From NCBI GenBank assembly GCA_002372325.1, contig DFFT01000048.1, positions 1 to 41,177 of the forward strand: DNA of 41,177 nucleotides. The letters run 5' to 3'. The stretch is from Succinivibrionaceae bacterium UBA3769. Its GTDB lineage: Bacteria > Pseudomonadota > Gammaproteobacteria > Enterobacterales > Succinivibrionaceae. Of the stretch, positions 7,822-15,143 are shown piece by piece; position 1 is the stretch's first letter, and each line of letters starts with the position of its first letter. Both the position numbers and the translations under genes were made by a program. The notes under the pieces were generated by a model, which was given only the letters and a program-made list of their open reading frames with translations, did not search any database and had not been told where the DNA came from.

Positions 7822-8343
7822 TCAGAAATCCCCCTGATCCCGGAGATACTGCAGCTTTTCCGCCAGAAAAAGCTTCGCCCGGTGAATGCGCACCTTGACC
7901 AGAGATTCGGATATGCCCAGCATTTCGGCAATATCCTTTATGGGCATTTCACCGACATTATACAACGTATAGCAGGTTCTGAGATCCTTGTTCAGACTGT
8001 CCAGAGCCTTGTTAATGCAGCTTCTGAGATACTGGGTGTCCTCAGGACTGTTCTCCTGATTATCCTCCACCGCCGGCACCACCGAATCCTCGTACTCTTC
8101 TACCAGCACCTCTTTGCGGTATTTTCTGAAATTATCGATCTTAATATTCTTGGCGATCCGAAACACCAGTCCCGATATGCTGTCCTCGGCTGTCAGCTTA
8201 TCACGGTGCTGCCAGACTCTGATAAATGATTCCTGAACTATGTCGCAGGCCTGCTCATAAGGCGTGCCGTCGGACACAAGGTAATTGGTAAGTCTGGGAG
8301 CGATTTCCTGATAGTACGCCTGCATCTCTTTTTCGTTAATCAT
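7822..8343 (-). CDS. ECF-type sigma-70 family RNA polymerase sigma factor
   Basis: A 173-residue protein is read from ATG 8343; an upstream in-frame TTG at 8364 has no better ribosome site. Region 2 (about residues 10-80) contains DIVQESFIRVWQHRDKL and a FRIAKNIKIDNFRK segment typical of -10 recognition. Region 4 (about 115-165) contains IKDIAEMLGISESLVKVRIHRAK, a helix-turn-helix for the -35 element. An acidic linker separates them. Regions 1 and 3 are missing, as in ECF factors. It is the first gene of the export operon. No transmembrane anti-sigma gene is adjacent, although an Rsd-PilZ fusion is divergent. It probably directs transcription of the locus, and the ECF-like element ahead of the 104-aa protein is a possible target. 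Confidence 0.85.
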   Translation of the reverse strand: MINEKEMQAYYQEIAPRLTNYLVSDGTPYEQACDIVQESFIRVWQHRDKLTAEDSISGLVFRIAKNIKIDNFRKYRKEVLVEEYEDSVVPAVEDNQENSPEDTQYLRSCINKALDSLNKDLRTCYTLYNVGEMPIKDIAEMLGISESLVKVRIHRAKLFLAEKLQYLRDQGDF

Positions 8344-8671
8344 TTCAAATACAGCACTCCGCAAAATACACTGCCGTGGTAATTATGCACACCTTTGCCC
8401 TAAAAAAAAAGATCATTCGTCCCGTCATGCTGTTTTACCCCGTTATAATCACGGTTTCCGGGATTCTCAGACCGGAACGCCCCTTCCGGAAACGCGCAGA
8501 ATTTTCAGAAACAAGGCATCCCGGAATGCCACTTCGTTCGCATTTCCTTTCAAAAAACAAAGTTAAGCATCAAAGTGCAATCCGTCCGGCAAATTTCGCT
8601 CCCGGCCTCGGCTATACTCTAATAAGCGCGGGTTCTCAAAATCATTTCGATGACACGACTGGGAGAATATT
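8344..8671. promoter_or_regulatory. Divergent intergenic region between ECF sigma factor and Rsd-PilZ genes
   Basis: These 328 nt separate two divergent regulators. For the plus strand, TATACT in the context GGCTATACTCTAATAAGC (about 8612-8629) is a good -10 element and resembles the one ahead of pta, but no clear TTGACA partner is present. GGGAGA lies just before the ATG at 8672. On the minus strand I see no convincing promoter for the sigma gene and no copy of TGTAAC-N16-CGTT, so autoregulation is not supported by sequence. Confidence 0.4.
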
Positions 8672-9535
8672 ATGCTGTTAACCACTCTGGAACGTACAAA
8701 GCAGGTATCCAAGGGAAATCTTCAGTGGATAAACGACATGATCCAGGTACGCGAGACTTTGATTGTGGATTATTTCAAAATCCTGAACATCCCGGACGAG
8801 CTTGACGGAAAAATCCTTTCCCGGGAGGAGGCCGGAAAACAGCTTAACGAATTCTGCCAGGCCCTGGTGGACTATCTGACCCGCGGGCACTTTGTCATCT
8901 ACCCGAAAATTCTCACCATCATGGAGCACGTTTCCAACCGCCGGCTGACCATTGCCAGAAGACTGGTGCCCCGCATCGAGGACAACACGGAACAGCTGCT
9001 GCAGTTCAACGATATGTATTCCGAGGGACTTAACGACAAAAACGTCCCCCTGATCCGGCAGGCTCTCACCCGCATCGGAGAACTGATGGAGGTTCGGTTC
9101 AAGCATGAGGATCGCATGGTGGTGGCTCTCCAGATCATGGACAATACCATGTCCGAGGCGGCCGCGTCCCCCGAGATCCGGGAAAAGAGGCAGTTCTCCC
9201 GGGTGGCCTACAAATCCCCGGGCATGCTGACTCTGAAAAACGGCCGGCAGCACGAAATCACCGTCAAGGATATCTCCATCAAAAGCGCCCTTATTGAGGT
9301 TCACGATGCCGCCGCAGTGAAGAAGGGGGACGAGGGCACGCTGGACATCGCCATCAGCCCGGAGATCACCATTACCTTCGATGTCAGGGTGGCCCGGGTG
9401 GACGGTTCCTCCGTGGGGGTGGTGTGCACCAGCATCGACATTGACAGCATGACCGAGCTCCGGCGCATTGTGGAGTTCAACTGCAACGGCAGCGAGGATC
9501 TCCTGCAAAGGGATCTGGAGCATCTTTTCAGCTAA
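8672..9535 (+). CDS. Rsd-type anti-sigma70 domain fused to a PilZ (c-di-GMP) domain
   Basis: This is a 287-residue protein. Residues 1-160 align by eye with Rsd/AlgQ: INDMIQVRETLIVDYFKI, FCQALVDYLTRGHFVIYPKIL and the GELMEVRFKHEDRMVV segment match the helical bundle that binds sigma70 region 4. Residues 170-280 form a PilZ domain, with the arginine motif RQFSR (173-177) after a Lys. The second motif is DISIKS (200-205), where the usual final Gly is Ser. Rsd alone is about 160 residues, so the fusion is the notable point. I infer c-di-GMP control of sigma70 sequestration, with reduced affinity possible because of the Gly-to-Ser change. It has its own promoter region divergent from the ECF sigma gene and is convergent with radA. 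An alternative is that the PilZ domain is only a protein-interaction module. Confidence 0.82.
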   Translation: MLLTTLERTKQVSKGNLQWINDMIQVRETLIVDYFKILNIPDELDGKILSREEAGKQLNEFCQALVDYLTRGHFVIYPKILTIMEHVSNRRLTIARRLVPRIEDNTEQLLQFNDMYSEGLNDKNVPLIRQALTRIGELMEVRFKHEDRMVVALQIMDNTMSEAAASPEIREKRQFSRVAYKSPGMLTLKNGRQHEITVKDISIKSALIEVHDAAAVKKGDEGTLDIAISPEITITFDVRVARVDGSSVGVVCTSIDIDSMTELRRIVEFNCNGSEDLLQRDLEHLFS

Positions 9536-9628
9536 CGGTATCCCTGACATTCATCCTGAGAAGGTCCCGGCTTCCGGCTCTCCGGAACGCGGGGACAGAG
9601 CTGCTCCTGCAAAGCTCCCCACTCCCCC

Positions 9629-11026
9629 TCAGATCAGACTCATTACCTCTGACAGGCTGGATACCGGATAAACCGTCATGCCCGGAATTTTCTTCCGGGG
9701 CGCATTGTCCTTGGGCACTATAGCCTGTTTAAAGCCATGCTTGTAGGCCTCGGTGAGCCTGTCAGCACCGTTCTGCACCGGCCGGATTTCCCCCGAAAGC
9801 CCGATTTCCCCGAAGATCACCATATCCCGCGGCAGCGCCCGGGAATTGTAGCTGGACAAAAGCGCCGCCACCAGCGGGAGATCCGAGCTGGTCTCCTCCA
9901 CCTTAACGCCGCCCACCACGTTAACAAACACGTCCTGATCTCCCATGGACACGCCGCCATGCCGGTGCAGCACCGCCAGAAGCATGGCCAGACGGTTGGC
10001 CTCGGTGCCAATGGTGAGCCGGCGGGGATTGCCGTACTGAGTGCTGTCCACCAGCGCCTGAAGCTCCACCAGGAGAGGCCGGGATCCCTCCCAGATCACC
10101 ATGACCGCGGATCCCGGACTTACGACCTCCGTCCGATTGAGAAAAATGGCCGAAGGGTTGTCTATTTCCCGGAGGCCCTTGTCCACCATGGCAAAAACCC
10201 CGATCTCGTTAACGGCTCCGAAACGGTTTTTCTGGCAGCGCAGAGTGCGGAAGCGGGAATCCCGATCCCCATCCAGCAAAAGGGAACAGTCTACGCAGTG
10301 CTCCAGGATCTTGGGACCGGCCAGGGAGCCCTCCTTGGTAACATGCCCGATCATAAAGACGGAGATATTTTTCCGTTTGGCAAATTGCGTCAGGGCGGCG
10401 GCGCTCTCCCGCACCTGAGAAACACTGCCGGGAGCGGAGGAAATGCCGTCCATGTACATTACCTGAATGGAATCGATAATCAGAACCTGCGGCTCTTCCT
10501 TCTCGCACAGAAAAATTATCCTGTCCACCCCGGTTTCCGTGGCAATGCGCACCTTGGCGGTATTAAGCCCCAGTCGCCCTGCTCGCAGCGCCACCTGCTG
10601 CAGAGATTCCTCTCCGGTAACGTAAAGCACCTTCACATTAGCGGCCAGAAAGCTCACCATCTGAAGGAGGAGGGTGGATTTCCCGGCTCCGGGGTTGCCT
10701 CCGATAAGCACCACAGCCCCGGGCACAATGCCGCCGCCCAGCACCCGATCCAGTTCCCCGAAGCCGGAATGAATCCTGGGGATCTGCGTCAGGGGCACCG
10801 ACCCCAGATCCACCGCTCCGGATTCCTGAGCCCCGGCAAAGCCTGAAAATCTGCCGCCGCGGGATGCTGAACCCTGAGCTGCTTTAACCTGCAGCGGACG
10901 ATTCCCCGAAGGAGCCAAAGTCTCTTCTATGGTGTTCCACTCGCCGCATTCCGGACAGCGGCCCTGCCATTTGGGAAGCTCGGCCCCGCAGGCCGAACAA
11001 ACATAAACAGATGAACTTTTTGCCAT
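9629..11026 (-). CDS. radA: DNA repair protein RadA (Sms)
   Basis: RadA is a 465-residue RecA-like helicase that helps process recombination intermediates in the cytoplasm. The N-terminal zinc finger has Cys10, Cys13, Cys24 and Cys27. The ATPase core has Walker A GGNPGAGKST (109-118) and the RadA-specific KNRFG motif (266-270). The C-terminus is the Lon-protease-like domain, with the YNSRALPRDMVIFGEIGLSGEIRP region near 390. Length and motif order are normal. GAGGG lies a few nt before the ATG. The gene is convergent with the Rsd-PilZ gene and follows the metallophosphoesterase gene on the same strand after a 98-nt gap. In many gammaproteobacteria radA adjoins serB; here serB is about 16 kb away. 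Confidence 0.95.
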   Translation of the reverse strand: MAKSSSVYVCSACGAELPKWQGRCPECGEWNTIEETLAPSGNRPLQVKAAQGSASRGGRFSGFAGAQESGAVDLGSVPLTQIPRIHSGFGELDRVLGGGIVPGAVVLIGGNPGAGKSTLLLQMVSFLAANVKVLYVTGEESLQQVALRAGRLGLNTAKVRIATETGVDRIIFLCEKEEPQVLIIDSIQVMYMDGISSAPGSVSQVRESAAALTQFAKRKNISVFMIGHVTKEGSLAGPKILEHCVDCSLLLDGDRDSRFRTLRCQKNRFGAVNEIGVFAMVDKGLREIDNPSAIFLNRTEVVSPGSAVMVIWEGSRPLLVELQALVDSTQYGNPRRLTIGTEANRLAMLLAVLHRHGGVSMGDQDVFVNVVGGVKVEETSSDLPLVAALLSSYNSRALPRDMVIFGEIGLSGEIRPVQNGADRLTEAYKHGFKQAIVPKDNAPRKKIPGMTVYPVSSLSEVMSLI

Positions 11027-11124
11027 AACGGCCCTCAGTTATTTTCTTGCGGCGCTGCCTCTGTCAGGTTACCGGCCCGGCCGCCTCTTCATGAGCAGGT
11101 TATTTCCGGAATCACGCCCTTTCG

Positions 11125-12291
11125 CTAATCATGCTTCCGGGGCATGAGATCGATCACCGCGATTTCCCCCCGGGGCGTCCCCAGGCGGCAGAAAAAGCCG
11201 CCCCAGAGAAAGGTGCCGCTGGAGACAATAAGCCGGCTGTCTCCCTTGGCATAATACCCGGCCACGTAGCCCCCGTTCAGAAGCCTGATAACCCGATCCA
11301 ATCCGGCAATATGCCCGCCGTGAGTATGTCCGGCCAGGGTGAGAGCCACTCCCATGGGAGCCACCCGGTTAAATTCCGCCGGGCGATGACTCATAAGCAC
11401 CACCGGAGCTTCCGGCGGAATCCCTTTAAGAGCCTTTTCCGGATTCGGTCCCTCATAATTCTTATCCTTTACCCGAAGCGCCTGACGGTCGCTGATGCCC
11501 GCCACGTAAAGCGCAGTCTTTCCGTCTATAACTATGGGAACATGTTCGTTTTCCAGAATTGTAATGCCCAGATCCCGCCAGATGGGATCCCATTCCTCGG
11601 GATAAGAATAGTATTCATGATTGCCATGCACGGCATAAACGCCGTAATTAGCCTTCAGGTTTTTAAAATAGACGGTCTCCTCCCGGGACTTTTCCGGGCG
11701 GCCGTCAATCATGTCGCCGGTAATCAGTATGAGATCCGGCTCCGTCTGATTCACCATTTCCATGGCCTTTCGGGCCATTTCCGGTCCCACGCTGGTGCCG
11801 AAATGGGTATCCGAAATATGCGCGATTCTGACAAACCCCCGGGAGGTTTGCGGATATCTGTCATCAAACAGAGTGTATTTATGGATTTCCGGCAGAGCTT
11901 CGGCATTCATGCGGCCGATCATAGCCAGGACTGCCGCTGCCAGGGTAATTACCAGATACTGCCAGCGGAAGCTTAACATCCTGTCAGCCTGTTCCCGGTG
12001 GAGGCGCTTCCAAATGAACCGGCCAACATGAATCCAGAGAGCCAGAAACAGGGAAATAATCACCGTTATATTCAGGGTGCTCATCCAGGTTACCACCTCA
12101 TAGGAGGCTTCCGGGGCCACGATGTTAGATCCTCCGGACAGATTGGAAATCAGATCCTTGAAGGAACCGCAAAAGTAAACAAAAAGAAGCAGGAGCGCCC
12201 ATTTCCGCTTAAGACCGAGAGGCTTTACCAGCAGGAACCAGCTAAGGATCAGGAGGCACAGCGGATAGACAATAAAAAACATGATGAGCAT
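11125..12291 (-). CDS. Membrane-anchored calcineurin-like metallophosphoesterase
   Basis: This 388-residue protein starts at ATG 12291, with a weaker TTG one codon upstream. Membrane segments occupy about residues 2-22, 30-50, 72-92 and 112-130. They are followed by a cytoplasmic or periplasmic phosphoesterase domain carrying the full dimetal signature: HISDTHFG, ILITGDMIDG, VHGNHEYY, LMSHRP and AGHTHGGHI. This arrangement matches the YaeI/YkuE-like subgroup, in which some members hydrolyse the pyrophosphate bond of UDP-2,3-diacylglucosamine; the substrate here is not determined from sequence. It may be cotranscribed with radA downstream. The gene starts about 60 nt before the terminator of the secreted-protein operon, with that operon upstream on the same strand. 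Confidence 0.82.
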   Translation of the reverse strand: MLIMFFIVYPLCLLILSWFLLVKPLGLKRKWALLLLFVYFCGSFKDLISNLSGGSNIVAPEASYEVVTWMSTLNITVIISLFLALWIHVGRFIWKRLHREQADRMLSFRWQYLVITLAAAVLAMIGRMNAEALPEIHKYTLFDDRYPQTSRGFVRIAHISDTHFGTSVGPEMARKAMEMVNQTEPDLILITGDMIDGRPEKSREETVYFKNLKANYGVYAVHGNHEYYSYPEEWDPIWRDLGITILENEHVPIVIDGKTALYVAGISDRQALRVKDKNYEGPNPEKALKGIPPEAPVVLMSHRPAEFNRVAPMGVALTLAGHTHGGHIAGLDRVIRLLNGGYVAGYYAKGDSRLIVSSGTFLWGGFFCRLGTPRGEIAVIDLMPRKHD

Positions 12292-12360
12292 CAATAATCA
12301 CCAGGAAATAACAGGCATAAAGATCAGGGGGGCAGTATAGCAAAAATCATTGCTCCGGCA

Positions 12361-12400
12361 AAAAAAATCCCGCCGGGAGAAAGATGTCTCGCCTGCGGGA
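12361..12400 (-). terminator. Strong terminator of the three-gene secreted-protein operon
   Basis: TCCCGCCGGGAGA (12368-12380) pairs with TCTCGCCTGCGGGA (12387-12400) across a 6-nt loop with minor mismatches. On the minus strand it is followed by seven or more T. It lies just after the stop at 12423. Confidence 0.75.
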
Positions 12401-12422
12401 CTGTCATTAGCTAAAACGGCCG

Positions 12423-13277
12423 CTAATAGCTCCGGGTACAGGTAATGGAACCGCCCTGTATCTGCATGATATAGCCGTTACCGGTAAACTGTATCATATT
12501 GGTTCCGGAGGTGCCCACGATCTGCTGATTCGGGGACTGCTGCACCATGTAATTAAACTGAGTGCCATTAAGAGTATAGCTGCCCACTTCGATAAGCGTC
12601 TTCGGCATATTTCCCTGAGACATATATACCCGGTAAACATTCCCGGCAAATTCATGGTAGAGCTGCATCTGCGGATTATTGGGAATCTGACATGCAAAAG
12701 TTCCGCTGAGCCCCTGCTGCTGCGGAGCCGGGGCGTTAACCGGAGCCTGCGGAGCAGGCATGCCGCCTCCGGGCACCCGCTGGTAGGGAATATTCTGACC
12801 GTTGATATTTACATAAAGCGTATTGCCGTTAAGGGAGAACATGAACTGATTGGCGCCGGTGGAACAGTTCCGATCATCGCACAGGATCAGGATATTCCCC
12901 TGAATGCCGTAGAAAAAGTTCACCTGCTGCCCGTTGTTGATAACAACGCCGCTGCCATCCGGATTAAAAATAAATTCCATGGACTGCCCGCCGATGTGAG
13001 CGCCCCACTTGCCCAGAATACTGTTCTGAGGCATGGGCTGGGGAACCGGCTGCGTTACCGGAGGCTGGGGCTGCGGCTGCGGATTGGGCTGAAGGTAAAT
13101 GCCGCCCCCGGATTCTACCGCAGTGCCGCCGGTCTGAACGCCCGGGCCGGGAGCCTGAGTTCCCGGAGTCTGGGATCCGTTACCGGGAGCGGGGAAAAAC
13201 GGAGGAAAATCATCAGCCAGCGAAGCTGCCGAAAGCATCAGCAGCGCGGCCGGTACAAGCTTAATTAATCTATGCAT
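12423..13277 (-). CDS. Secreted Pro/Gln-rich protein with two beta modules (paralogue A)
   Basis: This 284-residue exported protein of unknown family is read from ATG 13277. A longer frame exists but starts inside the previous gene and lacks a signal peptide. The N-terminus MHRLIKLVPAALLMLSAASLADD is a clear signal peptide cleaved after about residue 21. A linker rich in Pro, Gln and Gly (about 25-80) leads to a first module starting ILGKWGAHIGG, with a FxPDGSG turn, and two cysteines (CDDRNC). A second Pro/Gln linker leads to a module starting LSGTFAC and ending SITCTRSY. Both modules look like small lipocalin-like 'stress response' beta domains of the G-x-W type. It is the last gene of a minus-strand operon and is clearly related to the protein at 13977-14777. 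Location is periplasm, outer membrane or medium; function is unknown. Confidence 0.75.
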   Translation of the reverse strand: MHRLIKLVPAALLMLSAASLADDFPPFFPAPGNGSQTPGTQAPGPGVQTGGTAVESGGGIYLQPNPQPQPQPPVTQPVPQPMPQNSILGKWGAHIGGQSMEFIFNPDGSGVVINNGQQVNFFYGIQGNILILCDDRNCSTGANQFMFSLNGNTLYVNINGQNIPYQRVPGGGMPAPQAPVNAPAPQQQGLSGTFACQIPNNPQMQLYHEFAGNVYRVYMSQGNMPKTLIEVGSYTLNGTQFNYMVQQSPNQQIVGTSGTNMIQFTGNGYIMQIQGGSITCTRSY

Positions 13278-13332
13278 ATGCAAAATTCCCAAAGAAACGC
13301 AAAATCCGTCTGTAAAAAAAATCCGGCTCGGC

Positions 13333-13878
13333 TCAGCCGCCAAAGCCCGGCTGTCCCTGCTGGGGCAGCGGCCCCTCGTACTTGACCATGGGGTAGGCCA
13401 CATTGTTTATGGTAATGGTAAGAACATTGTTCTGGATTACACAGGGAATGGCATACTGCTGTCCCTGCATATCGGTAATATAAAGAGCATTATTCTGCAT
13501 CACATAGGTAAAGCCCATGATCTGACCGGCATAGCCCAGAGATCCGATAGACTGTTCTCCCAGCATCAGCACCATGGGGATATTGGGATTCTGGGAGATC
13601 CAGAAGCCGTACACGGACGAATTGATCCCCGAAAGCGCCTTGCCGATGCCTGAGGCTCCCCGGTTTTCCAGTTTTTTAAGAGGGGAAGCTCCCGCATTAA
13701 GACCTCCGGCAATGCCCCGTTCCAGATTGTTAATGCCCCGGCCGGCCTCTATGCCGGAATATCCGGAGGAACCGGAGGGCTGAGCCATGCTCATAATGAC
13801 GTCATTAACGCCGGCAAAGGCTGTCAGCGTTAAAAAAGAGGCTGCAAAAGCCAGTGAACGCAGTATGTATCTTTTCAT
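13333..13878 (-). CDS. Secreted small protein with a single beta module
   Basis: This 181-residue protein has a signal peptide (MKRYILRSLAFAASFLTLTAFA, cleaved near residue 22). A Ser/Gly-rich stretch (32-80) follows, then a beta-rich module from about residue 90: 'SSVYGFWISQNPNIPMVLML', then alternating short strands such as NNALYITDMQGQQYAI and NNVLTITINNVAYPMV. The pattern of strand, Asn-rich turn and strand is like that of both flanking operon genes, but the Pro/Gln linker and second module are missing. The C-terminus is Pro/Gly/Gln-rich. It is the middle gene, 98 nt after the upstream gene and about 55 nt before the next. No catalytic motif is seen. A structural or binding role on the cell surface is possible. 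Confidence 0.7.
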   Translation of the reverse strand: MKRYILRSLAFAASFLTLTAFAGVNDVIMSMAQPSGSSGYSGIEAGRGINNLERGIAGGLNAGASPLKKLENRGASGIGKALSGINSSVYGFWISQNPNIPMVLMLGEQSIGSLGYAGQIMGFTYVMQNNALYITDMQGQQYAIPCVIQNNVLTITINNVAYPMVKYEGPLPQQGQPGFGG

Positions 13879-13976
13879 AAAAAAATCTCAAATGCTAAAT
13901 TAAATCAGAAAGCAAATCCTTTTGCCGATGAAACGATGCGGAAAACATCCTCCAATTCTTCATCTCTGCGAGCCGT

Positions 13977-14777
13977 TTAATTAACCTTCCTCGCGCAGCG
14001 CAGCTCGCTTTCCGGGGTTCGCATTATAAAGCCATCGGAGGTCACTGCAAGGTAGTTAACGCCGGTCTGTCCCACCATTGTCGCCACCGGATGCTGCAGC
14101 ACGGTGTAAATAAGCTGCTCTCCCTCAATCCGGTAGCTTCCGTATTCCATAAAGGTGTCCCGCAGCTTGGTTCCGGGCACGGTAACGTAAACCGCGTAAT
14201 TAGCCGGAGTGAAATCGTAAACAAATAAAGTGCGGGGCATAGAAGGAGAGGCGCACTGATATTTTCCGGAAAGCTGCAATGCCGGTGTCTGGGGCTGCGG
14301 AGCAGGCTGAGGAACCGGCTGGGGCACGGGCTGCGGAATCTGCTGCGCGTTCGGCTGCTGGCCAGGCTGCTGCTTCATCCGGTAAAAGGTGGCGACGCCC
14401 CCGTCTCCGGTCTTAAGCTGGAGAATGTCCTGTCCCGCGGCAAACTCAAAGCTCACGGAAGAGACATTATCGCTGATAGTGATGACATTCCCGGAAAGAG
14501 CATAGTTAAAATTGCCCCGGGAACCGTTTAACTGCATGAACCCCGTGCCATCGGGAGCAAAATAAAAAATCACCGTGACGCCGTTCTGGTTTGTCCCCTG
14601 CCAGTAGCCCTGCAAGGCTGCCTGGGCGGCGGGGTTTACCGGGGCCGGAGCCTGCTGGTTTCCGGGAGCCGGTGCCCCGAACGGATTAAACGGAGGAAGA
14701 GTATCAGCGCTGCTGCCCTGGCACAGGACGAACAGCACGGCGCCGGCTAAATAGCATGTCAGTCTGTTGTTTTTCAT
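13977..14777 (-). CDS. Secreted Pro/Gln-rich protein with two beta modules (paralogue B)
   Basis: This 266-residue exported protein is read from ATG 14777 (MKNNRLTCYL); the frame opens 8 codons earlier without a signal-like start. The signal peptide ends near SSADTLPPF. The first module starts LQGYWQGTNQNG and contains FAPDGTG, matching paralogue A. A linker of repeated Pro-Gln-Pro-Val units follows, and the second module starts LSGKYQCASPSMP and ends SELRCARKVN. The two cysteines flanking the second module are at positions equivalent to those in paralogue A, suggesting a disulfide in an exported fold. It is first in the operon and divergent from the C11 peptidase genes, which carry similar C-terminal modules. 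No enzymatic motif is visible, and an inhibitor, adhesin or scaffold role is only speculation. Confidence 0.75.
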   Translation of the reverse strand: MKNNRLTCYLAGAVLFVLCQGSSADTLPPFNPFGAPAPGNQQAPAPVNPAAQAALQGYWQGTNQNGVTVIFYFAPDGTGFMQLNGSRGNFNYALSGNVITISDNVSSVSFEFAAGQDILQLKTGDGGVATFYRMKQQPGQQPNAQQIPQPVPQPVPQPAPQPQTPALQLSGKYQCASPSMPRTLFVYDFTPANYAVYVTVPGTKLRDTFMEYGSYRIEGEQLIYTVLQHPVATMVGQTGVNYLAVTSDGFIMRTPESELRCARKVN

Positions 14778-15143
14778 CAGGAATTTCCAAAGCCCCGGCA
14801 ATACGGGAATTAATTTAAAAAAATAAATAAAAATGACTTAACAATAAAACGCTTTTATAAAATCATTTGCGGACAATTGCGGCAAATGGAAAGGCATCAG
14901 CAATTTTAGGAGATTATGTCACTGCTTTTTGTGATCTGCTCCGTTCTTTACACGTAAATAATTTGATATATTCTGCAATAATTAATAATTAACAATTCCC
15001 CGCTTTAATATTTAAAATTTCGTCATAGTTTCGAGGGTTCTCCGGAAAAGGCCGCTTACCCGCTTCCCGCTCAAGGGATCCCGGTAATTTTAAGCTCTCC
15101 CGCCGGTGCTGTCCCTCTTTTCTTCCTGAATATGTGAGGCGTC
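14778..15143. promoter_or_regulatory. AT-rich divergent control region with an inverted repeat
   Basis: This 366-nt gap is much more AT-rich than its surroundings and separates the secreted-protein operon from the C11 peptidases. CATTTGC (14864-14870) and GCAAATG (14882-14888) form a perfect 7-bp inverted repeat with an 11-nt spacer, placed where a minus-strand promoter could lie (a weak TTGCCG and TTTTAT pair overlaps it). For the plus strand, TTGATA-N17-TAATTA near 14962-14990 is a weak promoter candidate. GAGG sits five nt ahead of the ATG at 15144. Confidence 0.4.

Noticed and set aside
12423..14777. Pro/Gln-rich secreted proteins as substrates of the C39 exporter
   Set aside because: All three have ordinary Sec signal peptides rather than double-glycine leaders, and they are over 4 kb away in a separate operon.
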